From contig JBMYYK010000013.1 of assembly GCA_049609325.1 (NCBI GenBank), positions 1 through 52,619 on the forward strand: a stretch of 52,619 nucleotides of DNA. Reading direction: 5' to 3'. Shown here in pieces: positions 1 through 8,453 of this stretch. The position numbers and the translations under genes were made by a program. Source of the stretch: GCA-2733415 sp049609325 (GTDB lineage: Bacteria; Bacteroidota; Bacteroidia; Flavobacteriales; Flavobacteriaceae). Every line of letters begins with the position of its first letter. Within the stretch, counting starts at the first letter, position 1. The notes beneath the pieces are model-generated. The model did no database searches. It saw only the letters and a list, made by a program, of their open reading frames with translations, and was not told where the DNA came from.

Positions 1-327
1 GATGTAAATTTCTTCTCAGGAATGTTTCAGTCGTTCGGAGATGCACCAGGAGGTTTTAGTGAAGAAATGCAAGAGTTTACATATTCTGTAGGAGCAGAAT
101 ATTCTTATCAAGATTCATTTGCGTTTAGAGCAGGATACTTTAATGAGCATGAAACTAAAGGAGCAAGAAAGTTTTTTGCTTTAGGAGCTGGGTTTAAATA
201 CAATGTGGTTAATATAGATGTATCTTATCTGTTATCTGCGTCAAAGGTGCCTAGTCCACTAGAAAATACATTGCGTTTTTCATTGTCATTTAATATTGGT
301 GGAGGCGCATCAACTAGTGGAGAATAA
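1..327 (+). CDS. porV: PorV (LptO) type IX secretion outer-membrane protein, C-terminal part
   Basis: The reading frame is open at the left edge (D-V-N-F-F-S-G before the first Met at base 22), so this is the last ~108 residues of a longer protein. It has alternating hydrophobic beta strands, the segment FQSFGDAPGGFSEE, and the ending SPLENTLRFSLSFN, which I recognise from PorV/LptO. PorV is a FadL-like outer-membrane barrel that acts with PorU in releasing and anchoring type IX secretion cargo at the cell surface. A downstream cdd-pdhA-pdhC order fits what I recall of flavobacterial porV loci. cdd starts 11 bases after the stop, so they may be co-transcribed. The 5' part lies outside the window, so the start and signal peptide cannot be judged. 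Confidence 0.8.
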   Translation, partial: DVNFFSGMFQSFGDAPGGFSEEMQEFTYSVGAEYSYQDSFAFRAGYFNEHETKGARKFFALGAGFKYNVVNIDVSYLLSASKVPSPLENTLRFSLSFNIGGGASTSGE

Positions 328-338
328 TATTTGTTAAG

Positions 339-821
339 ATGAAAGAGCTTACTATAAGCACAACATTTAAAATTTACGAACAGCTGTCGGAACTTCCATC
401 AGCTGTTTTTAGTCTAATGGAACAAGCAGTTGCTGCAAGAAATTCGGCATATGCACCATATTCAAAGTTTAATGTGGGGGCGGCAATTTTATTAGATAAT
501 GGTAAAGTTGTTATAGGGTCTAATCAAGAGAATGCGGCATACCCTTCAGGCTTATGTGCTGAGAGAGTCGCTATTTTTCAAGCGGGTGCTTTGTACCCAG
601 ATGCGAAAATTAAAACGATTGCCATTACAGCAACCTCTCAAAATCATAAAGTGACTTCACCAATCCCACCATGCGGTGCTTGTAGGCAATCAATGGCTGA
701 ATATGAGAGTCGCCAAAATCAAGGTATAGAGTTGTATTTTATGGGAGAAGAAGGGGCGATAATGAAATCTGAGTCGCTAGCTGATATTTTACCGTTAATG
801 TTTGAAAAATCACATTTATAA
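339..821 (+). CDS. cdd: Cytidine deaminase
   Basis: 160-residue cytidine/deoxycytidine deaminase converting cytidine to uridine in pyrimidine salvage; cytosolic. The zinc site is complete: Cys73-Ala-Glu75 (GLCAERVAIF) supplies one ligand and the catalytic Glu, and Cys112 and Cys115 (PPCGACRQ) supply the other two. N-E-N-A-x-Y upstream matches substrate-binding residues of the family. The length suits the small homotetrameric class, with roughly 25 extra N-terminal residues. It starts 11 bases after porV and is closed by a strong hairpin terminator at 854-890, so pdhA is a separate unit. Confidence 0.93.
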   Translation: MKELTISTTFKIYEQLSELPSAVFSLMEQAVAARNSAYAPYSKFNVGAAILLDNGKVVIGSNQENAAYPSGLCAERVAIFQAGALYPDAKIKTIAITATSQNHKVTSPIPPCGACRQSMAEYESRQNQGIELYFMGEEGAIMKSESLADILPLMFEKSHL

Positions 822-853
822 TAAAGTGTCGGAAGATATAGGATAATCAAAAG

Positions 854-890
854 CAACTATTTGAAACGAACAAATAGTTGTTTTTTTTTT
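854..890 (+). terminator. Rho-independent terminator after cdd
   Basis: A perfect 10-bp stem (CAACTATTTG at 854-863 with CAAATAGTTG at 871-880) around a 7-base loop is followed by ten T residues (881-890). It sits 33 bases after the cdd stop and before the pdhA promoter region. Confidence 0.9.
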
Positions 891-900
891 ATAAAACAGT

Positions 901-930
901 TTTTTGATTCATTTTGAAAACCTATTTTTG
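901..930 (+). promoter_or_regulatory. Candidate promoter of pdhA-pdhC
   Basis: TATTTTTG at 923-930 matches the Bacteroidota -7 consensus TAnnTTTG. A TTTTTG at 901-906 could act as the -33 element, though the 16-base spacer is shorter than the usual ~19. It lies between the cdd terminator and the pdhA ATG at 974. Confidence 0.45.
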
Positions 931-973
931 TCTACTGTTTAAAAAATAACAACATACTTCAAAAGTAACGAAG

Positions 974-1972
974 ATGAAAAAAATCACAAAAGCCACATAT
1001 TTAAAATGGTATGAAGACATGCTGTTTTGGAGGAAGTTTGAAGATAAACTAGCTGCAGTTTACATCCAGCAAAAAGTTAGAGGTTTTCTGCATTTGTATA
1101 ACGGTCAAGAGGCGGTTTTAGCGGGATCTTTACATGCAATGGATTTATCAAAAGATAAAATGATAACCGCATACCGTAACCACGTACAACCTATTGGTAT
1201 GGGAGTAGATCCTAAAGCGGTTATGGCAGAATTGTATGGTAAAGTTACTGGAACGTCTAAAGGAATGGGAGGCTCTATGCATATTTTTTCTAAAGAGAAA
1301 GGCTTTTATGGTGGTCATGGTATTGTTGGTGGTCAAATACCTTTAGGAGCAGGAATGGCTTTTGGTGATAAATACCATAATACCGGAGCAGTAACCTTAT
1401 GTTATTTTGGCGATGGTGCTGCTAGACAAGGATCATTACATGAAACATTCAATATGGCTATGTTGTGGAAATTGCCAGTGGTGTTTATTGTAGAAAACAA
1501 CGGATATGCCATGGGTACTTCAGTTGAACGTACAGCAAATCATACAGAAATATGGAAACTTGGTTTAGGATATGAAATGCCAAGTCGTCCAGTAGATGGT
1601 ATGGATCCAGTAGCAGTAGCAAAGGAAGTAGATATAGCTATGGAGCATGCCAGACAAGGTAATGGACCAACGTTTTTAGAAATGAAAACCTACCGTTATA
1701 GAGGTCACTCAATGTCAGATGCTCAGCATTATAGAACAAAAGAAGAAGTTGCAGAGTATCAGAAAATAGATCCAATTACAACGGTTAAGAATATATTGTT
1801 AGATAACAAGTATGCAACTGAAGATGATATTGCGGTTATTGACAAGCGTGTGAAGAATTTAGTGAAAGAATGTGAACAGTTTGCAGAAGAATCTGCATTC
1901 CCTCCTGTGAGTCAGCTGTATGATGTTGTATACGAGCAAGAGGATTATCCGTTTATACCTCATAAATTATAA
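974..1972 (+). CDS. pdhA: Pyruvate dehydrogenase E1 component, alpha subunit
   Basis: 332-residue alpha subunit of the heterotetrameric E1 of pyruvate dehydrogenase, which decarboxylates pyruvate with thiamine diphosphate and passes the acetyl group to E2. The ThDP/Mg motif is clear: GDG at 146-148 through NN at 175-176, followed by GYAMGTS. The phosphorylation-loop-like segment YRYRGHSMSD is also present. The E2 gene follows after only 3 bases, so the two are co-transcribed. The beta subunit and E3 genes are not in this window, so E1-beta must be encoded elsewhere. Acetoin or branched-chain dehydrogenase E1-alpha are related alternatives, but the fused didomain E2 next door favours PDH. Confidence 0.93.
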   Translation: MKKITKATYLKWYEDMLFWRKFEDKLAAVYIQQKVRGFLHLYNGQEAVLAGSLHAMDLSKDKMITAYRNHVQPIGMGVDPKAVMAELYGKVTGTSKGMGGSMHIFSKEKGFYGGHGIVGGQIPLGAGMAFGDKYHNTGAVTLCYFGDGAARQGSLHETFNMAMLWKLPVVFIVENNGYAMGTSVERTANHTEIWKLGLGYEMPSRPVDGMDPVAVAKEVDIAMEHARQGNGPTFLEMKTYRYRGHSMSDAQHYRTKEEVAEYQKIDPITTVKNILLDNKYATEDDIAVIDKRVKNLVKECEQFAEESAFPPVSQLYDVVYEQEDYPFIPHKL

Positions 1973-1975
1973 GCT

Positions 1976-3559
1976 ATGGCAGAAATTATTAACATGCCAC
2001 GTTTAAGTGACACCATGGAAGAAGGTGTTGTGGCTACTTGGTTAAAACAAGTAGGAGATAAAATTGAAGAAGGGGATATTCTTGCTGAAATTGAAACCGA
2101 TAAAGCTACAATGGAATTCGAATCATTTTATGAAGGGACTTTACTTCATATTGGTATACAAGAAGGTGAAGCAGCTCCTGTAGATTCGTTGTTGGCTATT
2201 ATAGGTGATGAAGGCGAAGACATTTCAGCTTTGTTATCTGGTGCTGCATCTGAAGAAAAAGTAGTAGAAGATAATAGTAGTGCTGAAGTGAGTGAACCTG
2301 CTGCAGCTGTAGTTGTGCCAGATGGTGTAGAGGTTATTACTATGCCACGTTTGAGTGATACCATGACTGATGGTACGGTGGCTACATGGTTAAAGCAGGT
2401 AGGAGATACAGTTGAAGAAGGCGATATTTTGGCAGAAATAGAAACTGATAAAGCCACTATGGAGTTTGAATCATTTTATGAGGGAACGTTGTTATACGTT
2501 GGGCTTCAAGAAGGTGATTCTGCGCCAGTAGATAGCGTATTGGCTATTATTGGTCCTAAAGGAACAGATGTGTCAGATATAGCGGCAAATTATGTGAAAT
2601 CTGAAGTTAATGACGTAAAGGTAGTTGAAGAAGCTCAAGCGCCAAAACCTGCGGTAGTAGCTGAAAAGAAAGTGGTTGAAACTAAAGTAACAACGCCTTC
2701 AAAAGCTACGGAGCGTATTTTTGCCTCTCCATTAGCAAAGAAAATGGCTGAAGACAAAGGAATTAATTTGTCTAAAGTTACAGGGTCTGGTGAAAATGGA
2801 CGCATCATCAAAAAAGATATAGAAAATTATCAGCCAACTGGTGCTGCAAATGTTGGTGTATTTGTACCATCAGGAGAAGAGCGTACAGAAGAGGTTACTA
2901 ATTCGCAAATGCGTAAAGTTATTGCTCGTAGATTAGGAGAATCTAAGTTTACTGCGCCGCATTATTATTTGAATGTAGAATTTGACATGGAGAACGCTAT
3001 TGCTTTTAGAAAGCAATTTAACACACTTCCTGAGGTTAAAATTTCATTTAATGACATTATAGTTAAGGCATCAGCATTAGCATTAAAGAAGCATCCACAG
3101 GTGAATTCACAATGGTTTGATGATCGTATTCAGTTGAATCATCACGTGCACATTGGTGTTGCAGTAGCTGTAGAAGATGGTTTGGTTGTGCCAGTAGTTG
3201 ATTTTACTAATGAAAAATCATTACCTCAAATTGGTGCAGAAGTCAAAGATTTTGCTGTTAGAGCACGTCAAAAGAAGTTAACGCCTCAAGAAATGGAAGG
3301 AAGTACATTTACCATTTCAAACTTAGGAATGTTCGGTATTGAAAGCTTTACATCTATAATAAATCAGCCAAACTCAGCGATTTTATCTGTTGGAGCAATT
3401 GTAGAAAAACCAGTAGTTAAAAACGGACAGTTAGCAGTAGGTAACACAATGAAGTTGACCCTTGCTTGTGATCATAGAACTGTTGATGGGGCTACAGGGG
3501 CACAATTCTTACAAACATTAAAAGACTATATTGAAAACCCAATTACAATGTTAGTGTGA
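1976..3559 (+). CDS. pdhC: Pyruvate dehydrogenase E2, dihydrolipoamide acetyltransferase with two lipoyl domains
   Basis: 527-residue E2 core of the PDH complex, transferring the acetyl group from lipoamide to CoA. Domain order: lipoyl domain 1 (~1-78, modified Lys43 in ETDKATMEFES), acidic/Ala linker, lipoyl domain 2 (~119-195, Lys159 in the same motif), a second Ala/Pro/Lys-rich linker, peripheral-subunit-binding domain (~249-282, FASPLAKKMAED to GSGENGRIIKKDIE), then the catalytic acyltransferase domain (~310-527) ending in DHRTVDG with His500 and Asp504. The two lipoyl domains are near copies of each other, indicating an internal duplication. The gene begins 3 bases after pdhA and ends just before a terminator at 3582-3616. 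Confidence 0.95.
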   Translation: MAEIINMPRLSDTMEEGVVATWLKQVGDKIEEGDILAEIETDKATMEFESFYEGTLLHIGIQEGEAAPVDSLLAIIGDEGEDISALLSGAASEEKVVEDNSSAEVSEPAAAVVVPDGVEVITMPRLSDTMTDGTVATWLKQVGDTVEEGDILAEIETDKATMEFESFYEGTLLYVGLQEGDSAPVDSVLAIIGPKGTDVSDIAANYVKSEVNDVKVVEEAQAPKPAVVAEKKVVETKVTTPSKATERIFASPLAKKMAEDKGINLSKVTGSGENGRIIKKDIENYQPTGAANVGVFVPSGEERTEEVTNSQMRKVIARRLGESKFTAPHYYLNVEFDMENAIAFRKQFNTLPEVKISFNDIIVKASALALKKHPQVNSQWFDDRIQLNHHVHIGVAVAVEDGLVVPVVDFTNEKSLPQIGAEVKDFAVRARQKKLTPQEMEGSTFTISNLGMFGIESFTSIINQPNSAILSVGAIVEKPVVKNGQLAVGNTMKLTLACDHRTVDGATGAQFLQTLKDYIENPITMLV

Positions 3560-3581
3560 TAGGTTGGTATAACTAATCTTT

Positions 3582-3616
3582 AAATCCCGTTTCAACTTTT
3601 GAAGCGGGATTTTTTT
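3582..3616 (+). terminator. Terminator after pdhC
   Basis: AAATCCCGTTTC (3582-3593) pairs with GAAGCGGGATTT (3601-3612), 12 pairs with one G-T wobble around a 7-base loop. T residues run on to 3616. Confidence 0.9.
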
Positions 3617-3638
3617 ATATTTATAAAAAATAACAATT

Positions 3639-4652
3639 ATGTGTAAAAAAGTATTGTTAGCTTGTCTGTTAATTGTGGCGTGTAAATCATCTACTGTTGT
3701 AAATGAAACGCAAAGTGCAGGGGAAAGTCAGTCTTCCATACAACCAGAACAAGAAGTTGTAATTGCGTCTAAGGATAAAAAGCAAGACGAAGTATCTTCA
3801 AACGACATGAAAGCTATAGTTACCTATTTGTCTTCAGATGCTTTAAACGGGCGTGATACTGGAAGTGAAGGTATAGATAAAGCAGCAACGTATATAGCAG
3901 ATTATTTTAAAGAATCTGGAGTGGGCCCATATTATTGTAGTTATAGAGATGTGTTTGATGTTAATGGAACTGAAGCTTTTAATGTTATAGGATTATTACA
4001 AGGGACAGATCCTGTATTACAAGATGAATACGTAGTTATAGGTGCGCATTATGACCATATAGGGCAAGGAAAACAAGTTGGAGACGATGTAATAGCTAAT
4101 GGCGCAAATGATAACGCGGCAGGAACTGCAGCAGTGATGCAAATGGCAAAATACTTTTCAAAAGTTAAAAATAATAAACGCAGTATTGTGTTTGTGTTGT
4201 TTGCTGCAGAAGAAAAAGGATTGTTGGGGTCAAAACATTTGGCAAAGGATATGAAAGACGCAGACAAGACCGTGTATGCAATGCTAAATTTTGAAATGAT
4301 TGGTGTGTCGTTAAATAAACCCTATACTGCATATGTTACAGGATTTGACAAGTCAAATTTAGCAGAGAAAATGAATGCATATGCTAGTGCAAATTTGGTA
4401 GGTTTTTTGCCAGAAGCTAAACAGTATCAATTGTTTTCAAGATCAGATAATTATCCTTTTTATAAAGAGTTTAATGTTCCTGCACAAACATTTTGCACAT
4501 TCGATTTTACAAATTATGATTATTACCATCACGTAGATGATGAAGTAGATAAATTGGATTTCAATCATATGGCTAGTTTTGTAAATGCCTATTTACCAGC
4601 TATTGAACAAGTAGTGAATTCTGCACCAAATGAAATAAAATTACATGAGTAA
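3639..4652 (+). CDS. M28 family zinc aminopeptidase, lipoprotein
   Basis: 337 residues. An N-terminal lipoprotein signal peptide ends in the lipobox IVAC (Cys15), placing the protein on an envelope membrane. The M28 co-catalytic zinc site is visible: His137 in GAHYDHIG (Asp139 beside it), Asp158 in GANDNAAGTAA, Glu191-Glu192 in AAEEKGLLGSKH (general base and ligand), Glu219 in NFEMIG where Asp is more usual, and a late His in YDYYHHVDDEVD. This predicts hydrolysis of N-terminal amino acids from peptides in the periplasm or at the surface. Its last 8 bases overlap the start of the following SDR gene (ATGAGTAA), so they are translationally coupled. Substrate preference is not readable. Confidence 0.88.
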   Translation: MCKKVLLACLLIVACKSSTVVNETQSAGESQSSIQPEQEVVIASKDKKQDEVSSNDMKAIVTYLSSDALNGRDTGSEGIDKAATYIADYFKESGVGPYYCSYRDVFDVNGTEAFNVIGLLQGTDPVLQDEYVVIGAHYDHIGQGKQVGDDVIANGANDNAAGTAAVMQMAKYFSKVKNNKRSIVFVLFAAEEKGLLGSKHLAKDMKDADKTVYAMLNFEMIGVSLNKPYTAYVTGFDKSNLAEKMNAYASANLVGFLPEAKQYQLFSRSDNYPFYKEFNVPAQTFCTFDFTNYDYYHHVDDEVDKLDFNHMASFVNAYLPAIEQVVNSAPNEIKLHE

Positions 4653-5331
4653 AAATATTATAATAACAGGAACAAGTAGAGGTATTGGTTATGAGCTGGT
4701 GAAGTTGTTAGCTCAAGATGGTCATCAGGTACTGTGCTTGTCAAGAAATACAACATCGATATCTAATTTAAATATAGAGAACGTTACAGCATTACCATTT
4801 GATTTATCTGTAGAGAGCGACTATCAAAAAGTTTCAGATTTTATTTCTACATCATGGAACTCTAAGGTGGATGTGCTGATTAATAATGCGGGGTTATTAA
4901 TTAATAAACCTTTTGAAACCTTAACCCTAGCAGATTGGGAAGCCGTTTATAAAGTCAATGTATTTGGCGTAGCTGAAATGATTAAAACTATAGTGCCATT
5001 TATGAATACAGGCGCACATGTAGTCACAATAAGTTCAATGGGAGGCATACAAGGGTCAATGAAATTCCCTGGCTTGGCAGCATATAGCTCAAGTAAAGGA
5101 GCAGTAATTACGCTGTCTGAACTCTTAGCTGAAGAATATAAAGAGCAACACATTTCATTCAATGTATTAGCTTTAGGGGCGGTACAAACGGAAATGCTAG
5201 AAGAAGCATTTCCGGGATATGAAGCGCCATTAAAAGCAGTTGAAATGGCGGGATATATTAAAGAATTTGCGTTAACCGGACATAAATTTTATAACGGTAA
5301 AAGTTTAGAGGTGTCTAGTACTACACCATAA
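4645..5331 (+). CDS. Short-chain dehydrogenase/reductase (SDR)
   Basis: 228-residue Rossmann-fold oxidoreductase. The NAD(P)-binding motif is GTSRGIG (residues ~8-14), the structural NNAG motif follows, and catalytic Ser, Tyr and Lys are present in TISSMGG and AAYSSSKGAV. The length is typical of classical SDRs. It overlaps the M28 gene by 8 bases and is followed after 9 bases by the SprT-like gene, so it belongs to the same operon. The substrate cannot be assigned from sequence; no neighbouring pathway gene makes one likely. Confidence 0.88.
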   Translation: MSKNIIITGTSRGIGYELVKLLAQDGHQVLCLSRNTTSISNLNIENVTALPFDLSVESDYQKVSDFISTSWNSKVDVLINNAGLLINKPFETLTLADWEAVYKVNVFGVAEMIKTIVPFMNTGAHVVTISSMGGIQGSMKFPGLAAYSSSKGAVITLSELLAEEYKEQHISFNVLALGAVQTEMLEEAFPGYEAPLKAVEMAGYIKEFALTGHKFYNGKSLEVSSTTP

Positions 5332-5340
5332 TCTGTATTA

Positions 5341-5943
5341 ATGGAAGAAACTCTTCTTAAATATTTGCCCGAAAGAGCTGTGTCTCATGTGTTAACTTTG
5401 TTGCAGCAACATAAGGTGCAATTAAAAATAGTTAATCAGCGTATTAGTAAACACGGTGATTATAGGAGATATCCTAACGGACAGCATCAAATAACAGTAA
5501 ATGCAAGTTTAAATAAATACAGGTTTTTAATGACCTTAATGCATGAAATTGCGCATTTGGTAGCTTTTGAAACTTTTGGGCGACAAATAAAACCACACGG
5601 AATTGAATGGAAGAACACATTTCAGCGTTTAATGTTGCCATTTATAAACCCTTCTGTGTTCCCGAGTCAATTATTGCCATATATAGCAGAGCATTTTAAA
5701 AACCCAAGAGCAAGCAGTGATACAGATGCGAGATTATCGGTATTATTAAAGCAATATGATGCTCAAAATGATAAAAACTATATTTTTGAAATACCAATAG
5801 GGAGTACGTTTAGAATTCACAATGGGAAATTATTTAAAAAAGGACGTCAACGCGTAAAATTATATGAATGTGCAGAGTTGCATTCAGGAAAAATATATTT
5901 ATTTCAGCCTAATGCTGAAGTTGAGTTATTAAAAACAAATTAG
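5341..5943 (+). CDS. SprT-like zinc metalloprotease domain protein
   Basis: 200 residues. The zincin motif HEIAH (MHEIAHLVAFETFG) is followed by IKPHGIEWKNTF, whose His is the probable third ligand; this layout is that of the SprT/Spartan fold. The C-terminal third contains a small beta-rich segment (GSTFRIHNGKLFKKGRQRVKLYEC) resembling the zinc-ribbon region of SprT proteins, but with only one Cys, so that metal site appears lost. The physiological substrate in bacteria is unknown to me. It sits 9 bases after the SDR gene and 3 bases before the mannose-1-phosphate guanylyltransferase gene. Confidence 0.82.
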   Translation: MEETLLKYLPERAVSHVLTLLQQHKVQLKIVNQRISKHGDYRRYPNGQHQITVNASLNKYRFLMTLMHEIAHLVAFETFGRQIKPHGIEWKNTFQRLMLPFINPSVFPSQLLPYIAEHFKNPRASSDTDARLSVLLKQYDAQNDKNYIFEIPIGSTFRIHNGKLFKKGRQRVKLYECAELHSGKIYLFQPNAEVELLKTN

Positions 5944-5946
5944 TTA

Positions 5947-7029
5947 ATGAGTAATAAAAATTATTATGCCATTTTAATGGCAGGTGGAGTTGGGTCGCGA
6001 TTTTGGCCAGTAAGTACATCGAAATTTCCTAAGCAATTTCATGACATGTTAGGGACTGGTGATACACTTATTCAAAAAACATTTTCGCGCTTAAGTCGTT
6101 TAATTCCGAAAGAAAACATATACATCTTAACTAATGAAGCTTATAATGATTTAGTATTAGAGCAATTAACTGAAGTGACTCAGGAACAAGTGGTTTTAGA
6201 ACCCGCAATGCGAAATACAGCTCCTTGTATATTATACGCATCGTTAAAAATACAACAGCAAAATCCAGATGCAGTTATGATAGTTGCGCCAAGTGATCAT
6301 TGGATTGAAGATGAACAGGCTTTTACAAATAATGTACAAGATGCCTTTGAATATTGTGCAACTAATGATGCTTTAATGACATTAGGTATTCAGCCAACAT
6401 TTCCGAATACGGGGTATGGGTATATTGAGTTTGATAAAAATTCAACTGAAGTTATAAAAGAGGTTAATCAGTTTAGAGAAAAACCAGATTACACTACAGC
6501 AAAAGAATTTATCGCTCAAGGAAATTTTCTATGGAATGCCGGAATATTCATGTGGAGTGCACAAAGTGTAGTGTCAGCATTTCAAAAATTCCAACCAAAA
6601 TTATATGCCCTTTTTGAACAAGGATTAACGGTATATAATACAAAAGAGGAAGCAGAGTTTATTAAAGCGTATTATCCGCAAGCAGAAGATATTTCGGTTG
6701 ACTATGCTATAATGGAATCTGCTAAAAATGTATACGTGTCTCAAGCAACATTTGATTGGAATGATTTAGGAACTTGGGGGAGCTTATATGATAAGTTGCC
6801 AAAAGATGATGATAGTAACGCTAAGGTCAATGCAACTTTACTTGCAGAAGATGCTTCAGGAAATATGATTCGTACAGCTACAGACAAATTAGTTGTAATT
6901 GACGGTCTTAAAGACTATATTGTTGTGGATAAAGATGATGTGTTGATGATTTATCCAAAATCAAAAGAACAAGATATCAAGCAAATAGTAAAAAAGGTCA
7001 AGGATAATTTTGATGACAGCTTAACATAA
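5947..7029 (+). CDS. manC: Mannose-1-phosphate guanylyltransferase
   Basis: 360-residue nucleotidyltransferase making GDP-mannose from GTP and mannose 1-phosphate for surface polysaccharides and glycans. The N-terminal signature ILMAGGVGSRFWPVSTSKFPKQF is the GxGxRxxPxSxxxxPKQ pyrophosphorylase loop; VAPSDHWI holds a metal-binding Asp; FREKPD and NAGIFMW are further family motifs. It has only the guanylyltransferase domain plus a short beta-helical tail; the phosphomannose isomerase domain of longer ManC/AlgA types is absent. It starts 3 bases after the sprT-like stop. Confidence 0.92.
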   Translation: MSNKNYYAILMAGGVGSRFWPVSTSKFPKQFHDMLGTGDTLIQKTFSRLSRLIPKENIYILTNEAYNDLVLEQLTEVTQEQVVLEPAMRNTAPCILYASLKIQQQNPDAVMIVAPSDHWIEDEQAFTNNVQDAFEYCATNDALMTLGIQPTFPNTGYGYIEFDKNSTEVIKEVNQFREKPDYTTAKEFIAQGNFLWNAGIFMWSAQSVVSAFQKFQPKLYALFEQGLTVYNTKEEAEFIKAYYPQAEDISVDYAIMESAKNVYVSQATFDWNDLGTWGSLYDKLPKDDDSNAKVNATLLAEDASGNMIRTATDKLVVIDGLKDYIVVDKDDVLMIYPKSKEQDIKQIVKKVKDNFDDSLT

Positions 7030-7034
7030 TTATT

Positions 7035-8453
7035 ATGATAGATTCTAACCAACCAAGTCCGGAAGAGGAAAAGGCATCGGCAGTAGATGTTAAAAAAGAT
7101 GCAAAAGGCTTATTTAAAAGTGTCACGACATTTTTATCTGAATTGCTTGATATTAGAGGAGAAACCGATAAAGATCAAACAATTGACGATATCAAAAAGG
7201 ATATCGCATTTAAAGGGCATACCGCTTGGATTTTAATTTTTGCCGTATTTATTGCCTCTATCGGTTTAAATGTGAGTTCTACAGCTGTTGTTATTGGAGC
7301 CATGTTAATATCGCCTTTAATGGGGCCTATTTTAGGTGTAGGGCTATCGTTAGCAATCTATGATTTAGATACCTTAAAACGCTCTTTAGTCAATTTAGGA
7401 GTTATGGTTGGTTTAAGTGTGTTTACAGCATGGTTGTATTTTACAGTATCACCATTAACTGAAGAAACGCCAGAATTAGTAGCACGTACTGCACCAACAA
7501 TATTAGATGTATTAATCGCTATTTTTGGAGGATTAGCATTAATAGTAGCGCGTTCTAAAAAAGGAACCATGGCGTCAGTAATATTTGGTGTTGCTATTGC
7601 TACGGCTTTAATGCCGCCATTATGTACGGTTGGGTATGGTTTAGCTGTTGGTGATGCTAAATTTTATTTAGGAGCGTTATATCTGTTTTGTATCAATACC
7701 ATATTCATTGCTCTAGCAACATTTATAGTTGCAAAAATATTAGCATTCCCATTGGTGAAATACGCTAATGAATCTAAACGTAATAAAATAAAATGGACGG
7801 TAACAGCTATTGCATTGCTGGCAATTGTTCCGGCAATAATCACATTTATTTCGGTACTAGAAAAAAGTAATCAAGATAAAGACATTAGAAATTTCATAAA
7901 AAATGAGATTGAAAATAACGAAGAGTTATTTTTAAGCAAGCAAGATGCAGATTATGATAAGAAGACATTAACCTTAACGTTTTTGAATGAATTGTCAGAT
8001 GCCACGGTAGCCGATTTGCAAAATGAGAAAACAACTTATGACTATTTGAAAGAATTTAAACTGAAGTTTAAAGGCAGTAAAATAAAAAGTTTTGATTTGA
8101 TTTCTGAGGCTTATCAAGATTCTCAAAAGCGTTTAGATGAAAAGAATAATGTGATAACTGGGTTGCAAACGACTATAGAAAGTTTAAAATCAGAACTTAA
8201 GGTTAAAAATGGTTTAGTGCCATTAGATTTTTTACAAATATCTAAAGACACCAAAATTCATTTTTCAGATTTAACAAGTATTAGTTTTTATAATGAATTA
8301 AAATCTAATTTTAAGAAGATAGATACACTTCCAACGGCGCATGTAGTTTGGAAATCTCAACTCAATGATAGTTTGAGTATAAAACGTCAAAATGAATTGA
8401 CTATTTGGCTTGAACAACAGATGGAATTAGACACCATTTATGTTAAACAATAG
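7035..8453 (+). CDS. DUF389 multispanning membrane protein
   Basis: 472 residues. A short cytosolic N-terminus is followed by a DUF389 membrane domain (~60-290) with about six hydrophobic helices, including the family-typical SSTAVVIGAMLISPLMGPILGVG and ATALMPPLCTVGYGLAVGD, rich in Gly, Pro and Met. The C-terminal ~180 residues are soluble and mostly helical, with a possible coiled coil around DSQKRLDEKNNVITGLQTTIESLK. The function of DUF389 is not established. The gene follows manC after 5 bases and overlaps the next start by 14 bases. Confidence 0.85.
   Translation: MIDSNQPSPEEEKASAVDVKKDAKGLFKSVTTFLSELLDIRGETDKDQTIDDIKKDIAFKGHTAWILIFAVFIASIGLNVSSTAVVIGAMLISPLMGPILGVGLSLAIYDLDTLKRSLVNLGVMVGLSVFTAWLYFTVSPLTEETPELVARTAPTILDVLIAIFGGLALIVARSKKGTMASVIFGVAIATALMPPLCTVGYGLAVGDAKFYLGALYLFCINTIFIALATFIVAKILAFPLVKYANESKRNKIKWTVTAIALLAIVPAIITFISVLEKSNQDKDIRNFIKNEIENNEELFLSKQDADYDKKTLTLTFLNELSDATVADLQNEKTTYDYLKEFKLKFKGSKIKSFDLISEAYQDSQKRLDEKNNVITGLQTTIESLKSELKVKNGLVPLDFLQISKDTKIHFSDLTSISFYNELKSNFKKIDTLPTAHVVWKSQLNDSLSIKRQNELTIWLEQQMELDTIYVKQ

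Noticed and set aside
2146..2457. 103-codon reverse ORF across the E2 lipoyl domains
   Set aside because: Ser/Thr-rich shadow of the duplicated lipoyl coding region.
1976..2580. Repeat signal from nearly identical DNA blocks
   Set aside because: Explained by the duplicated lipoyl domains of E2, not a mobile or regulatory repeat.
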